This document shows positions 21,389 through 33,685 of a stretch of DNA of 64,000 nt, piece by piece (position 1 is the stretch's first letter; each line of letters starts with the position of its first letter). Source of the DNA: Prinsepia uniflora. Taxonomy: Eukaryota; Streptophyta; Magnoliopsida; Rosales; Rosaceae. The stretch spans positions 33,466,716-33,530,715 of the forward strand of contig CM064874.1 in assembly GCA_032719365.1 (NCBI GenBank), read 5' to 3'. Under the pieces are notes generated by a model. It saw nothing but the letters and a program-made list of their open reading frames with translations. It did no database searches and was not told the origin of the DNA. A program made the position numbers and the translations under genes.

Positions 21389-24224
21389 TGTAACGACCCG
21401 TCATGAATTCCGGGATTAGATTGGTAACTAATCATGATTAGTGAGGTTAAATCGGTAATTAGTTGGACGAAATCAGGCGAACGATGCAAATGACCGTTTT
21501 GCCCCTAGTCGTGAGTAAAACGTTGACTTTTCATTCGAGAAGTCAAACGGACTTTGACCAATGATCGTGACGTATCTTGGGTCGTCACGAGTTCATAGAC
21601 AGGTGGCAGGTTCGATTCCGACGTTCGAGGAAAAAGTTATGACGTTCAGAAGTTTTGGGGAATTTTGGTAATTTTGGTTAAAAAGAGCGAAATGTTGACT
21701 TTTTGACTTGGATGTTCGATGGCCGAGGGCGGAGAACCGTTATGTAGATCTAGACGATACGAATCCATAGACAGGCGGCACGCTGAAATCGGACTTCGAA
21801 CAGGGAAGTTATAGGTCATGGAAGTTCGACTATACTACGCACGCCTTACGAGACATTGATTGGGTGGAAATATTGGATTGGGCAGATATTTCAGTGGGGC
21901 CCTCCGATGAGTGACAAGTGTCACTCATCTAGTGGTGATTTTCCATAAAAAGGGGATCTGTGATTGGTCCATTTCAATATTAAAAGTCAGCCTTGTTCTC
22001 TCTCTCCCTCGACCACCATCTTTGTTCTCTGCACAAACCGAACCCCCAACCCACTAACAAACCCTCTAAACCTTCCATGTTGCTGTTGGAATGTAATGGA
22101 GATTGAGAGAGTGAGTGGAGGCGAGTTGAATGGTGGCAAGGACCCCGACCGCCGTGCACGGTGGCACGAGTTAGTGGCGAGCAACCGAAAAACCGGTAAG
22201 CTTGGATTTAAAATACGAATAATGGTTTTAAGTACTTGTTGATCCATTCTAATGTCAAGGTTGTGTTTCTGGAGGTTGTTTGGGCTGGTTAGGACCGATA
22301 TTATGGCTGGAGGTGGACAGAGGCAGTCAGCCGGAAACAGGGGCAACGGTTCTAGATCGAAAGGTATGGGTTGTGGCCGTTTTCTTTATTTTTTTTAAAG
22401 ACATAGGATGATGAGTAATAAATAGAGGAAGATGTAGGGATGATAATCGAAGAAAACGGGGTTGAATGGGTGGCCAGAATGACAAAAACCATGAATGCCG
22501 ATCCAGACCGGTTCAATTGCAGAAAACCCGGTTCACTGCGGGTTGAAGGTGATGCTACAATGCCCGCGCGTGGGCTTCATGCGCATGAGGTTCTAGGGGC
22601 GCGTGTGAGCGCGTGGTGAGGATTTTGAGGGTGCTTTCAACTCGTTAAATCTTCTATTTGATGTAACGAACATTTTGGGACTGGTTTCGTGTCGATCGGA
22701 CACCGTCTCGATAATGTTCGGGGCATCGGAAGGTTTCGGATTGGGATTTAAAATAGTTAAAAATTCGGGAAAATTACGGGGCTTCAATGAGAGGTTAATA
22801 AGGTAGTTAGTAACCCTCTAGATTGTTTTGGACAGGTTTGGAAGTCCCGGTGATAGTGGTGAGGCCCAGGAAGGTGAGTGCACTTTGGTTTTATAAATCT
22901 TATGCATGCATAACTGTTTTATATGGATTATGATTGTGATTATATGAGGTTGATTTGGATATTGGTGAATTATATGGTTTCACGCATTTTGAGGCGATTT
23001 ACGTGCTTGCACGTAAATCAAGGTTTTCGATTTTACTCTGATTTTCTGTACTTATGGTTTCGGAAATAGTTGAATGAAATGGTTTTGAAATTGGAAGGAT
23101 GAACTCAGGCATGAGACCTAATTGTTTTGGAAACCTTGGATTTGGAGTCCATTTGAGTTACGTATCGGGCCGGGGGCCCAATTTCCTTATGAAATCGGGC
23201 CAAAGGACCAGCTGTTTACGAAATCGGGCTGAGACCCATTTGAGTTATATAATCGGGCCAGGGGCCCAGTTGATTTTAAAAATCGAACCGTGGGCCCAGT
23301 TGGTTTACGAAATCGGGCATGAGGCCCAGTTAGTTATAAATGTGATTTAGGGCCGTGGACCCTAAATGGATTTGAATAAATGGTTTTGGATTTGATAAAT
23401 CAGATGTTTGGACTTGTGATGGTTTTATGGAAATTCCGGGCAGGGCCCTTGAGATGTTTTGAAATGATTGATAAACTGTTTTCCATAAGCCATCTTGATA
23501 CGAGGATATGTGATGGTCTCCTCCAGGTTTCTGGGACATTGGGGAAGTCACGGTGCATTGCCTGCGAGGGGTCATTATACGGAGCTGCCGGACCGTATGA
23601 TGACTCAGGAGCAGGAATGCTATGATTGGACGTCTAAGACGTCAGACATCTGGGATGTCAGAGATATTAACCAGGTGAGACCCTGGGTAGCACGCGTTGC
23701 TTGATACCGTGAGATATGGCGTCTGGGACGCTAGGCATCTAGGATACCCAGGATGATTTAAACATGTTTTCTTGAATGGTATTTATGGTTATGGTTTTGG
23801 ACGGTAGCCCACTTGCGATTGGAATTTGGTTTTACGGTTTTGGGCTGAGTTCCCACATTTGGTTTTGAGTCATGGTTTCTGGGCTAAGGCCCTAACAGTT
23901 GTTTTAGTAAATAGTTTACTTACTGGTTTTCGAAGCATGCATACGTTTTAATGAAGAGCATAAATATCTTTGTGAAATGTGTTTTATGAAATTATTTATT
24001 TTCGTCCACTCACAGCCTTTGTTGTTTTTAATGCCCTTCAGGTTGATCACGGATGTGACTGCAGGATAGACTGGGACATTGCATGCCTCCTCCATCCATC
24101 CTTGCGCACTCTGGAAGCTCGTTGGGGCAGTGGCTTTAGGTTATCCCTTGTCTGACACTTCGTGTTAGACGGGAGAATGACACATTCCACGGTAATCCCG
24201 GGGGGATTGGGATGGGTCGTGTCA
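21389..24224 (+). repeat. 3' LTR of LARD-like element 2 (2836 bp)
   Basis: It starts TGTAACGACCCG and ends GGGTCGTGTCA. The twin GACAGGYGGC blocks are at 21598-21610 and 21770-21782. The GC-rich box is about 22552-22620. The donor-like AAGGTGAGTGCAC has its GT at 22874, the complementary arm is at 24004-24014, and the acceptor AG at 24040-24041. GGGC..GCCC palindromic units occupy about 23160-23345. A terminal hairpin is at about 24150-24170. The flanking GGTAC (24225-24229) is the presumed target duplication; its partner is outside the window. Confidence 0.88.
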
Positions 24225-26903
24225 GGTACTTGTTGATCGGATTTCGAGGCAGACCAACCGGTGGATACTGTGTGTGAGCAGTTGGTGTCAGCGGTGAGTT
24301 GACCGCTTAGGCTCGGAGTCTCAGTGGTGATGTGTGTTGGTTGTAACTGCATAGGCTCATAGTATATACCACTATCGAGACTAGATTGTTTGTGGATGTT
24401 GAGACGTGAGGGACGTTCAGGAAACGTTCATGTTTTCATTTGGATTGTCGGAATGGGTATGACCAGAGTTATGGAGCACGAGAGAGGCAGAGCCTTCCGT
24501 ACCGAGAAGTTACGAGCAAGGTGTTAGGTTTGGTTAGTTCGCACTCTGCGTGGCGGTGATACGATGACGATAACGGGAAGAGATGACTAGCCACGAGCTG
24601 AGGGTAGCTCAGTTGTGATGTGCTCATGGTAAAGTCCTATAACTACACGACAAGAAGGATTTATCTTGGGAATCATGTGGGAGATGGATTGGTTGACTGC
24701 GGTTGGCCATACCCCTTAAGTTTCGTGTAAGCTTGTTTGAGGAGAAATCGGATAGTGAGAAATAGAATGGGTCACTACAATGTATATCGACAGGTGTCGT
24801 GGGTTAGAATTGGTGAGGTACAGAAGTGCGACCGAAAAGTCTAGCGGTACATCGGATTAGGATGAATCGACATCCTTTTGGATGTGCATAAACGATCATA
24901 AATGGATAGGCGCGTTGGATTAATTACGAACACGTGGATAATGTCCGAGTGAGCTGAGGACTTGGACTTAGTTGTGATAGAGTTTGGAGACGTGCCCTAG
25001 AATGGTAGCCGTACGAGTTCGGTAGGCACTGAGCGGGACAGAGAGGATCCCGAGTGGCTCGATGTCAGGTATATGCTATACCTAGTTTTGGGGATAAGTA
25101 CCCTAGGTCGTTGTGGACGAACGGTACGAGTGTTAGGTGCTGGAATTGGATCCCATAAAGATTGGGACGTACGAATCAGGTTGCCGACGTGAATCGAGTT
25201 GGAAGAAGCCGAAGAAAATCTATGAAAGTGATTAGTCATGAAGGAAAGGATTAATCATTACAGTAATTATCATAGAATACTCTTAGTCAAGGATGGAAGT
25301 CCAGAGGTTGGACTTGACACCCAGTTGGAAGCATACTTATTTCCAACATGGTTGCAACTACTCTCGACTTAGAGACCGGTGAAGGAGACTTCTCGTTTTC
25401 TGCTCTTTAGTAGATAGTGTTGGGTGCTAGAGGATGACATGGGATGAACTTTGATGTCATCATCTTCAACTTTCCTCATGTGGATCGATGAGGAAAGGAG
25501 GTGATAACTAAGGGTACAAAGAGGGTGTAAGAACCGAACACCTAGGTTGTGGGTCAAATTTGATTGACTTGGAGACCAGATAATTCTTGGTGTCACTGGG
25601 AGGTGCCAAGTAAATACTTGAGGGGAGTCAGATCGAGTAGTGTAAGGACGATCGGGATGACTGAGGTGATTGTGGCGACCTTGAGGTGAGCGGACCGAGG
25701 TCTGGTCGTCATTGGAGTGAATTGCCTTGCTGATTATGCTAAGCTAGGAACAGAGGAGAACTTTGGTAAGCCTGTTGAATGATTCCTTAGCATAGTTGGT
25801 GAAATGACAAGATAGAGGTTGGATATGAGAATAAAGATGAGTTGAGGATGATACGTAGATATCGATCAGGAAGAGATGAATAGCTAATGCCTCAAGTTGG
25901 ATTTGAGGATAGAGTTCGTGTTGGTTTGAGGCTGGCTCGTGACACACGATTGAACATCGGATCGATGAGTACTATGATCGGACATGGTCTGACATATCGG
26001 TATAATGATTAGAAGTCGAATATTGTGTGCTCGAGAAGAGTCGATGAAGAGGGTTCAAAGATTTGATGAGCCGAGAGCTCAGGGCCGAGCGGGCCAGAGG
26101 AACCCTAGTGACTGTGTGTGTTTCCTGCTGAGACAAGTATCCGATTGAGGTCCAGATACACCACGGTTGGGTGAGACGTCGATTGCATGTCAACAGTATG
26201 AGTAGTACGATAATTGAGACTCGAGGGAGTCTAGGTGTTAGTGGAGATCGCTGAATAATGTGAGACACAATGCGAGACTCGAGGGCGAGCTGAGATCAGA
26301 GTGCGCAGCGGAAGCGCAGTGGAGCTGAGTGTTACTGGCTAGTCAAGATTGTGATCATGAACTTAGGGAGTGTTAGAGGAGAATGGAACCCCTCTGAACA
26401 GTGGATTACGGTTCACAACCGTCTAGTAACTGTTCAGTGACAGAGGTCGAGTTAGAGCTCTGTAGGCGCAGTGAGGATGGTTTTCGGATCGGATGCTAAA
26501 TAGGATATCGGCTCCGATTGTCGAATGAGAAAGGTCGTCAGACTGAAAAGCTAACTTTGGGTGTCGGATGAGAAAGGTCGTCAGACTGAAAAGCTAACTT
26601 TGGGTGTCAGATAAGAAGAACCATCAGACTGAAAAGTCAACTTGATGGTAACTTGTAGGTTGGAACGTGTCATAAAGTTATAATATAAGGATCTAAAATC
26701 AACTTAGTATAACTGACCTGTCGGAGCGAGCAACAGGCGAGATCAGCGAGATGTAGACGTTCTATCTCGAGTGAGACTTACGAGTCGGACTTGTACTTTA
26801 CACGAAGTAACTGAGTAGCAGGACATACTTGGATTCCAACAGTTTGGTTATGGAATTGAGTTGATTTGAATTTCGAGGACAAAATTCTTTAAGGAGGGAA
26901 GTT
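24225..26903 (+). mobile_element. Interior of a second LARD-like element (element 3)
   Basis: This non-coding DNA leads into a polypurine tract (AAGGAGGGAAG, about 26891-26901) and an LTR at 26904. It shares blocks with the interior of element 2 (24684-24780 with 9056-9155; 24820-24970 with 8898-9036), but in the opposite order. It contains a 43-bp tandem repeat. The rest of the interior and its 5' LTR must lie left of the window, separated by element 2. I see no gag or pol motif. Confidence 0.68.
26520..26648 (+). repeat. 43-bp tandem repeat, three copies
   Basis: Copies at 26520-26562, 26563-26605 and about 26606-26648 share AAGGTCGTCAGACTGAAAAG. The first two are almost identical and the third has diverged. 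It is a local duplication within the element 3 interior, with no coding meaning that I can see. Confidence 0.85.
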
Positions 26904-29735
26904 TGTAACGACCCATCCCTAATTGTAAGGATTAATTAGGGATTAATGACGGATTAGCGAGGCTAATCGGGAATTAGTCGAGGATTAACGGACGTTAAGG
27001 GCGAAATTATGATTTTGCCCCTAAACGAGGGCGAAAAGTTGACTTTTGACCCGGAGGCTCGATGGTCGAGGGCTGAGGACCGTTACGTAGATCAAGTCGA
27101 TACGAATCCGTAGACAGGCAGCACGTCGAATTTCGACGTTCGACGGAAAAGTTACTATTCACGGAAGTTCCGAGGAATTATTGCATGTTTTTACGAGACG
27201 ACTTCACTTTTGGCATTAAGTGGGCCCCAGATATTTTGAATTGGACCAATGGATGAGTGACAAATGTCACTCATCCATTGCCCATTGAGATTGCATATCC
27301 CGCTTTCTTGTTCGTGCAAACCAACTTGATCTCACCCCTTGAACCTAAATCCATATCCCTTTCCTTTTGATGCTGTGAGAGGCCAGGAGAGGAGTGAGGA
27401 TGAGTTTGTGATGGCTGGTAATGACAGGGCCGCTGTGGACGGCGGCGATGGCCTAGGAAAACAGGTAACCCGATAGCTTCCTTTTCCTTTTCATGTTTCA
27501 ATTTAAAGTTTAGGATGTTATGGATGGTTTTGGGTGTCAAGATGATGCTTAATGGGGTTGTAGGAGAGTTTAGGGATGGTTTATAGTGGTGGAAGGTGGC
27601 TGTTTAGCCCTAGGGGTGGCCGGGAAAAAACAGAGACCGTGAGGGGAGAAATTGAACGGGGTGGTTTCAAAGGGTTTTTTTCATGGGTTTCTTCACACCA
27701 TTAGGTTGCTAGGGTTGAATTAGGAAGATTGGAATCAAAAGGGGAAGAAATGGACGAAAAATGAAGAGGGAATAGCCCTAGACCGGTCACGCCGGTCCAG
27801 TTAGACCTGTTGTACCGAACCAATCTGGACCGGTCGGTTAGTCGAAGGACAGGGATAACTGTAGCGACGCGTGGCTCCCACGCGCAGGGGCTTCTACCGG
27901 CGCGTGTGGGCACATGGCCCACTTTTTGGGGATGCTTCCAACACACGAAATCATCTATTCGATGTAACGAACATTTTGGGTCTGGTTTCGAGTCAATCTG
28001 ACACCGTTTCGATATAGTTCAGGGCGTCCGAATGTTTAGGATCGAGTTTAAAAATAGTTAAAAATTTCAGAAAATTACGGGGCTTTAGTGAGGGGTTATT
28101 TAAGTAGTTAGTAACCCTCTATTACGATTTGAACAGGTTCGAGAGCCCCAGCGACAGTGATTGGCCCGGGAGAAGCGTATGACACGGGTATCGAGGCGCG
28201 GCTTCAGACGATCTGTGAGTGGACCTTGATTTCTAAATTGATGCATGCATAAATGTTTTATATTTGTTTTAAATACATGAATTGAGATGCCTTGAATGCA
28301 TATGTTTGTGGTAGCTAGTATTTACGTATTTGCCTGATTTTGAGATTTCCGGTTTTATACGATGCTTATACGTGCTATGTTTTCTGTGAGGGTTTGGTGA
28401 ATGGGTTTTGGATTGGAAAACATGAAATCGAGCATTAGACCTATTTGATTGGAAAGCCTCGGACTTGGAGTCATTTGATTTCACGAGAAATCTGGCTAGA
28501 GGCCCATTTGAGTTATATGATCGGGCTGAGGGCCCTATTAGTTTATGATTCGGGCGTGAGACCCAATTTTTTGTAATATCGGGCTTGAGGCCCTGTTGAT
28601 TTATAGTATCGGGCTTGAGGCCCTGTTGGTTCTGATATCGGGCTTAAGGCCCATGATTGTGAAATCGGGCTTGAGGCCCCGTTGAATCGTGAAATCGGGC
28701 TTGAGTCCCAGTATGGTTTATGGAATGGAAACTCGGGTTCAATACCCTATTGAAATGTGAATTTGGGCTTGAGTCCCGGGGAGATTTGGAATTGAATCGG
28801 ATTCGAGGAATCATGTTGAGCCGAATCGGGTATGAGACCCAATTGAACAATGTTTTAAGAAAGAAATTATTTGATATGTATATACCCTCCTATATAATTA
28901 GTCTCCTCCAGATGTCGTAGATACTAGAGTGTCACGATCCACTGCCTGGGATGAGTGACTCCAAGAGGGAGCACATGCCTAGGAGTGTGAGATATGTTAT
29001 AGTCACGGACTCGGTCCGGGTACAGTCCTTTAGACGTCGTAGATCTTGGAATTTGGACAAATTCTCCCAAACGTCGTAGATCCTGGGAGAGGACTCGAAG
29101 ATGAGACCCGAGTTGTATGCATACTTAGATATATCGTGACGGGTTGTAGATTGGGGTATATGAGATGCCGAGGACGGGTTATATATATATGTATGAGGTT
29201 TTACGGGGATTGATTGGGGGCTGAGACCCTGTGTTTTATGATTGGTATTTCACTGAGGTGGTTGTGGGGGTGAGACCCCGTGTTTTATGATTTTAAAAAT
29301 GAGTTTTGGGCTGAGTTCTCATGTGACTGGTTTTGGGTTGAGTTCCTACTTGACTTGATTTAGGCAGAGTCCCTACGGTATACGGTTTTGGGCTAAGGCC
29401 CTAATGATTTAATGATTTGAGAAATGTTTGATAAATGGTTTTTGAATGCATGCTTGCTTTTTAATGAAGGGCATAAATATCTTCTTGTGAAAATGTTTTA
29501 TTTAAATGATTGATTTTTCGTCATTCACAACTTTTACTATTTTCAATGCCCTTCAGGTTGATCGCGGATGCGGGCTGTAATAGAGACTGAGACATCACAC
29601 TCCTCTTCCTACGATCCTGGCGTACTCTGGAAGCACCGGTGAGGGCTAGAGTCGGAAATTTCCCTAGTCTGACACGCGGTGTCAGACGGAACTAGGCACA
29701 TCCCACGTTAATCCTGGGGGATTTGGGACGGGTCA
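26904..29735 (+). repeat. 3' LTR of LARD-like element 3
   Basis: It starts TGTAACGACCCATCCC after a polypurine tract and ends near GGGACGGGTCA. The exact end is uncertain, because related LTRs end a few bases later. The donor-like TGTGAGTGGAC is at 28214-28224, a degenerate complementary arm at 29520-29530, and the acceptor AG at 29555-29556. An array of at least ten GGGCTTGAGGCCC-like units runs 28440-28850. The strongest terminal hairpin in the window is here: GTCTGACAC/GTGTCAGAC at 29667-29687, extended by CCTAG/CTAGG. The GC-rich box is about 27858-27915. Confidence 0.82.
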
Positions 29736-30302
29736 TGCTCCTCTTCTAGATTAGCCCCAGTCTCTGTGCGTTGGCCTGTAGGGTCAACAAATCATTAAAA
29801 GTGTGAGTGGACAAAAATAATTATTTAAAAATACATTTTTGAAAACATAAACCTTTATCATCCAATTATAAAAACATGCATGCATAAGGTAAAATATGAA
29901 CTGGATTTCAAATCAAATAACATTGTAAACTATAGGACCCTCAAATCATATAATGCATCAAAAGCCTGTGGCCCATATTCTCGAAATCCATGTTTTATCA
30001 GATCATGTAAAAATATCCGAACACAAGTATCAGTCATCAAGCACGGCCAATCCTCAAAAACTGAAATACTAGTCATTATGATCAATCGGCACTACGCGTA
30101 GGGAAATTTTGGAACTAAGAACTACACTCACACATCATCTGAGTCATGTCTAGAAAGCCTTCGGGTGGTCACCTCTAGCATCGTCGACGTCCGAGCGATA
30201 TTAAACCACGATATCCCTAGGAACTCGAGTCTTCGAACTAACGTCCAAGTAATGTCAAATCGTGACCTCTTTGGGATCCAAAACTGACATCCGGAGGAAA
30301 CA
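29736..30302 (-). repeat. Minus-strand gypsy LTR, left fragment
   Basis: TGTGAGTGGAC at 29802-29812 and the acceptor CAG complement at 29776-29777 identify the acceptor-side end of an LTR read on the minus strand. It resembles the LTR at 56440-59089. The outermost part is missing, probably displaced by element 3. It continues at 38537 after a gypsy insertion. Confidence 0.65.
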
Positions 30303-30724
30303 TGATCCAAACTTCTAGTCGATAGAACTATGAATTCTTAGTTTATAGGAATAAGGGAACGAGAGGAATTTTAAGACAATTAGAGAAACAAAAGGAAGAA
30401 GCTAAGGAACTGCTTTGAGTTCTGCCTTTAGAATTGCCTGATTCATTTCAATGAATAACTTACGTATTTATACAAGATTCGGTTGCTAAAATTAACTAAA
30501 CTAAAATAGTAAATTATTTTAAGCCATAAAGAATGAATGGCCTAAAATCTAATTTATTTTGAAACCATTAACTTTTTATGGTTTATAACAATTCGTTATA
30601 AACCATTAGTTTTTATAGTTTTAAATAATTGAAAATAATATAATATAATTAGTTATAATTATATTATATTATGTATTTTTTTTGTTGGTAGATCCTCCTA
30701 GATCATGTAGATCCTCCTGAATCA
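30303..30724 (-). repeat. 3' LTR of the short-LTR gypsy element
   Basis: It pairs with 38159-38531. The side facing pol carries an extra 19 bp that repeats the terminal motif GATCCTCCT. It is otherwise collinear, including the AT-rich TATAAT..ATTATATT stretch. The complement of the GGGGGAG purine tract lies just inside, at 30728-30734. Confidence 0.85.
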
Positions 30725-30757
30725 TGGCTCCCCCATTTAAGATGCTTGAGCTCCTAG

Positions 30758-33653
30758 TCAAGCTAAATTGAGATGAGGAAACTCTATTATTGCATTGTCT
30801 CGAATATACCATTTCAACTTGCTAGGAAGTTGACCTTTTCTACCAATACGGAAATATTCATACTTTCCATGTCGAGTCTCACGAACATTCTGTTCCAATA
30901 TACAATCCTCCTGCAAAGGATCTTCTCGTTCAATCCGCAAGTCATCAACTGATGGAAGACGAGTGTCTTCTTCGGGATGATCATCAAGTAGAGATGGCTC
31001 AAAAAGTTTAAGATTCTCGACATTGATGACCGAGTACATATGCATGTATGGAGGTAATTCAAGTTGAAAGGCATTATCACCAATTTGTTTGATGATCTTG
31101 AACGGTCCATAACGAATAGGCTTAAGTTTCTTGCCTTCACCGATTAGCCGCTCCTTTCCAAGGTGTAACCATACTAAGTCACTTTCTTTGAAGTTACATG
31201 GCACACGATGCCTATCATGGCGAGCTTTATATCGTTGCTGAGAACGGTTTAATTGTGCCTCCACTTCAGTATGAATCTTTCTGACTCGTTCGAGAAATTT
31301 CTGTGCTCGAATATGTTCTTCTTCTTTCCCACTTAATGGTTGGTCACTCATAGTGAATGCTAAATCAAAAGGACTCTGGGGCAAATAACCCAAACAAACC
31401 TCAAATGGAGATTTGAGTGTGGAGCCATTAATTGATCGGTTGAAAGCAAACTGTAAGTAAGGGAGACTTTCATCCCAAGTCTTTGGATGCTTGGAATTGT
31501 AACCCCTCAATAAGTGTACCATAGTCCGGTTTAAGACCTCCGTTTGCCCATCTGTCTGTGGATGAAATGCAGTGCTTCTTTTCAATCTAGTATCCATCAT
31601 TCCCCATAACGACCTCCAGAAATGGCCTAAGAATCGATTGTCTCTGTTAGAAACAATTGATGTAGGCAAGCCAAAATGCTTCCAAACATATGGGAAAAAT
31701 AAATTAGCAGCTCCTTCTCCAGTTACTGTCTTCTTGCATGGAATAAAAATCACCATCTTACTAAAACGATCTACCACCACAAACAAGTAGTCATTTCCAG
31801 ACTTGGTTTTAGGCAATCCACCTAAGAAATCCATCGAGATACTCTTCCAAGGTCGAGTAGGTACTGGTAATGGAAGATACAGTCCTAACTTTCTGTTGGA
31901 AGGCTTCGATGTGTTGCATAGAACACAACCTCGAATGTATCGTGAAACATCGAGATGCATTTTTGGCCAATACACATAACGACGAAGATTCAATAAAGTC
32001 TTCTCAACTCCAAAATGCCCTGCAACTTTGTAAGTATGAGCCTCTCGAATCCACTGCAATCTGTCGCCATCTTCTGGAATGCACAATTGTGTTCCCTTAT
32101 ACATTAGTCCATCTTTCAATTGAAACTCACTAGTCTTCCCTTGTTGTAGCTTGGCATAGGCTGAGTTGAAATTAGCATCTGTGTCATACTCTTTGGCATA
32201 TTCAGAAGAAACAATGGGTTGGATTTTCATAAGCACCAGCAATGCGGAACTAACTGGTGTAGGTGGTCTAGATAACATATCTGCCAACTTATTAGTTGCT
32301 CTCTTCTTGTACTTTATTACAATACTGAATTGTTGTAGGTAAGACATCCATTTCATATGGCGAGCTTGCTGTAACTTAGACTGTGTAGTTAAAAAGTGAA
32401 GAGGTTTATGATCTGAGTGAACTACGACTTCTTTTCCCAACAAGTAAGCTCTCCAATGCTTCATTGCTTGATGCATTGCATACAACTCTTTTTCATAAGT
32501 CGGATAATTCAATACCGGTCCACTAAACATCTCAGAATGGTATGCAACTGGTTTCGCATCTTGAAATAATACGGCTCTCATAGCATAGTTCGATGCATCT
32601 GCTTCCACTTCAAATGGTCTCTGCAGATTCGGTAATGCTAATACTGGGGCCTCTGTAATCTTCTGTTTCAACAACTGGAAAGATTCCTCATGATTTCTCG
32701 ACCATTCAAACTTTTGATTGGCCTTTGTTAGAGAATGTAAGGGTGCTGCAATTTTTGAAAAGTGCCGAATAAACTTTCGTAAATATTGACATGCACCTAT
32801 AAAGCTCCGAACTTCAGTCATTTTTTTGGGGAGTAGGCCATTTTGAAATCACCTGCACTTTCTCTAGGTCCACTTTCAGTTCTCCTGCACCAACAATGAA
32901 TCCCAGGTATACAAGGTGTTGTTTCCCAAATTCACACTTCTTACCATTTAACTGTAACTGATTTGTTCGTAGAACCTTCAAAACTTGAGCAATATGATGA
33001 AGATGTTCCTCCCATGTGACACTAAATATGAGAATGTCATCTACGTATACGATGACGAAGTCGTCAATGAAAGGGCGGAGTACCTCATTCATCAATCGCA
33101 TAAAGGTAGCTGGAGCATTGCATAATCCGAATGGCATGACTAACCACTCGAATAGTCCTTGCTTTGTTTTGAATGCAGTCTTCCAAGTATCTTCGTCATG
33201 GATGCGGACTGGGTGATAGCTAGATTTGAGATCAAGCTTAGTGAAGTAGCATGCACCATGTAGTTGATCTAGCAGGTCATCAATCCTCAGCAATGGATAC
33301 CGATTCTTAATGGTTATTTTGTTGAGTGCCCTATAATCTACACACATACGCCAGCCTCCGTCTTTCTTAGGCATAAGTAACACTGGCGAACCACATGGTG
33401 AGCAGCTAGGTTTGATGACTCCTTGTTCAAGAAGTCCTTGAATTTGCTTCTTGATCTCGTCATATTCCGTCACAAAAGTACGATACAAACCCAAGTTTGG
33501 TAGAGGTGAATCTCCTACCAACTGGATTTCATGCTCCACAGCTCTCCGTGGTGGCAAACCTTGCACATCATGAAATAAGTCCTTGAACTTCTCCTGTAAT
33601 TTCCCTTTGTCTGAGCATTGTGCAGGAGATAAAGACAATGTAGACAATGTCAC
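30758..33653 (-). pseudogene. pol (RT, RNase H, integrase) of the short-LTR gypsy element
   Basis: On the minus strand, 33653 to 32814 gives reverse transcriptase (KKDGGWRMCVDYRALNK, catalytic YVDDILIFS). The frame is lost at a run of seven A (complement near 32821-32827) and resumes from 32821 to 30758. That part gives the rest of RT, RNase H (EADASNYAMRAVL, SDHKPLHFL), the integrase zinc finger (GHFGVEKT...CVLCNTSK) and the integrase core (SMDFLGGLPKT, QTDGQTEVLNRT). The tail ends LPSKLKWYIRDNAIIEFPHL. One core motif reads SNRDNRF where the family normally has SDRD, so a catalytic aspartate appears lost. The long intact stretch of 687 codons suggests moderate age. Confidence 0.9.
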
Positions 33654-33685
33654 AGCTCTAGAATTTTTGTCTTGCGGTCAAATCA

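Noticed and set aside
26520..26648. CRISPR-like direct repeats
   Set aside because: The three 43-bp units are directly adjacent, without spacers, in plant transposon DNA. It is a simple tandem duplication.
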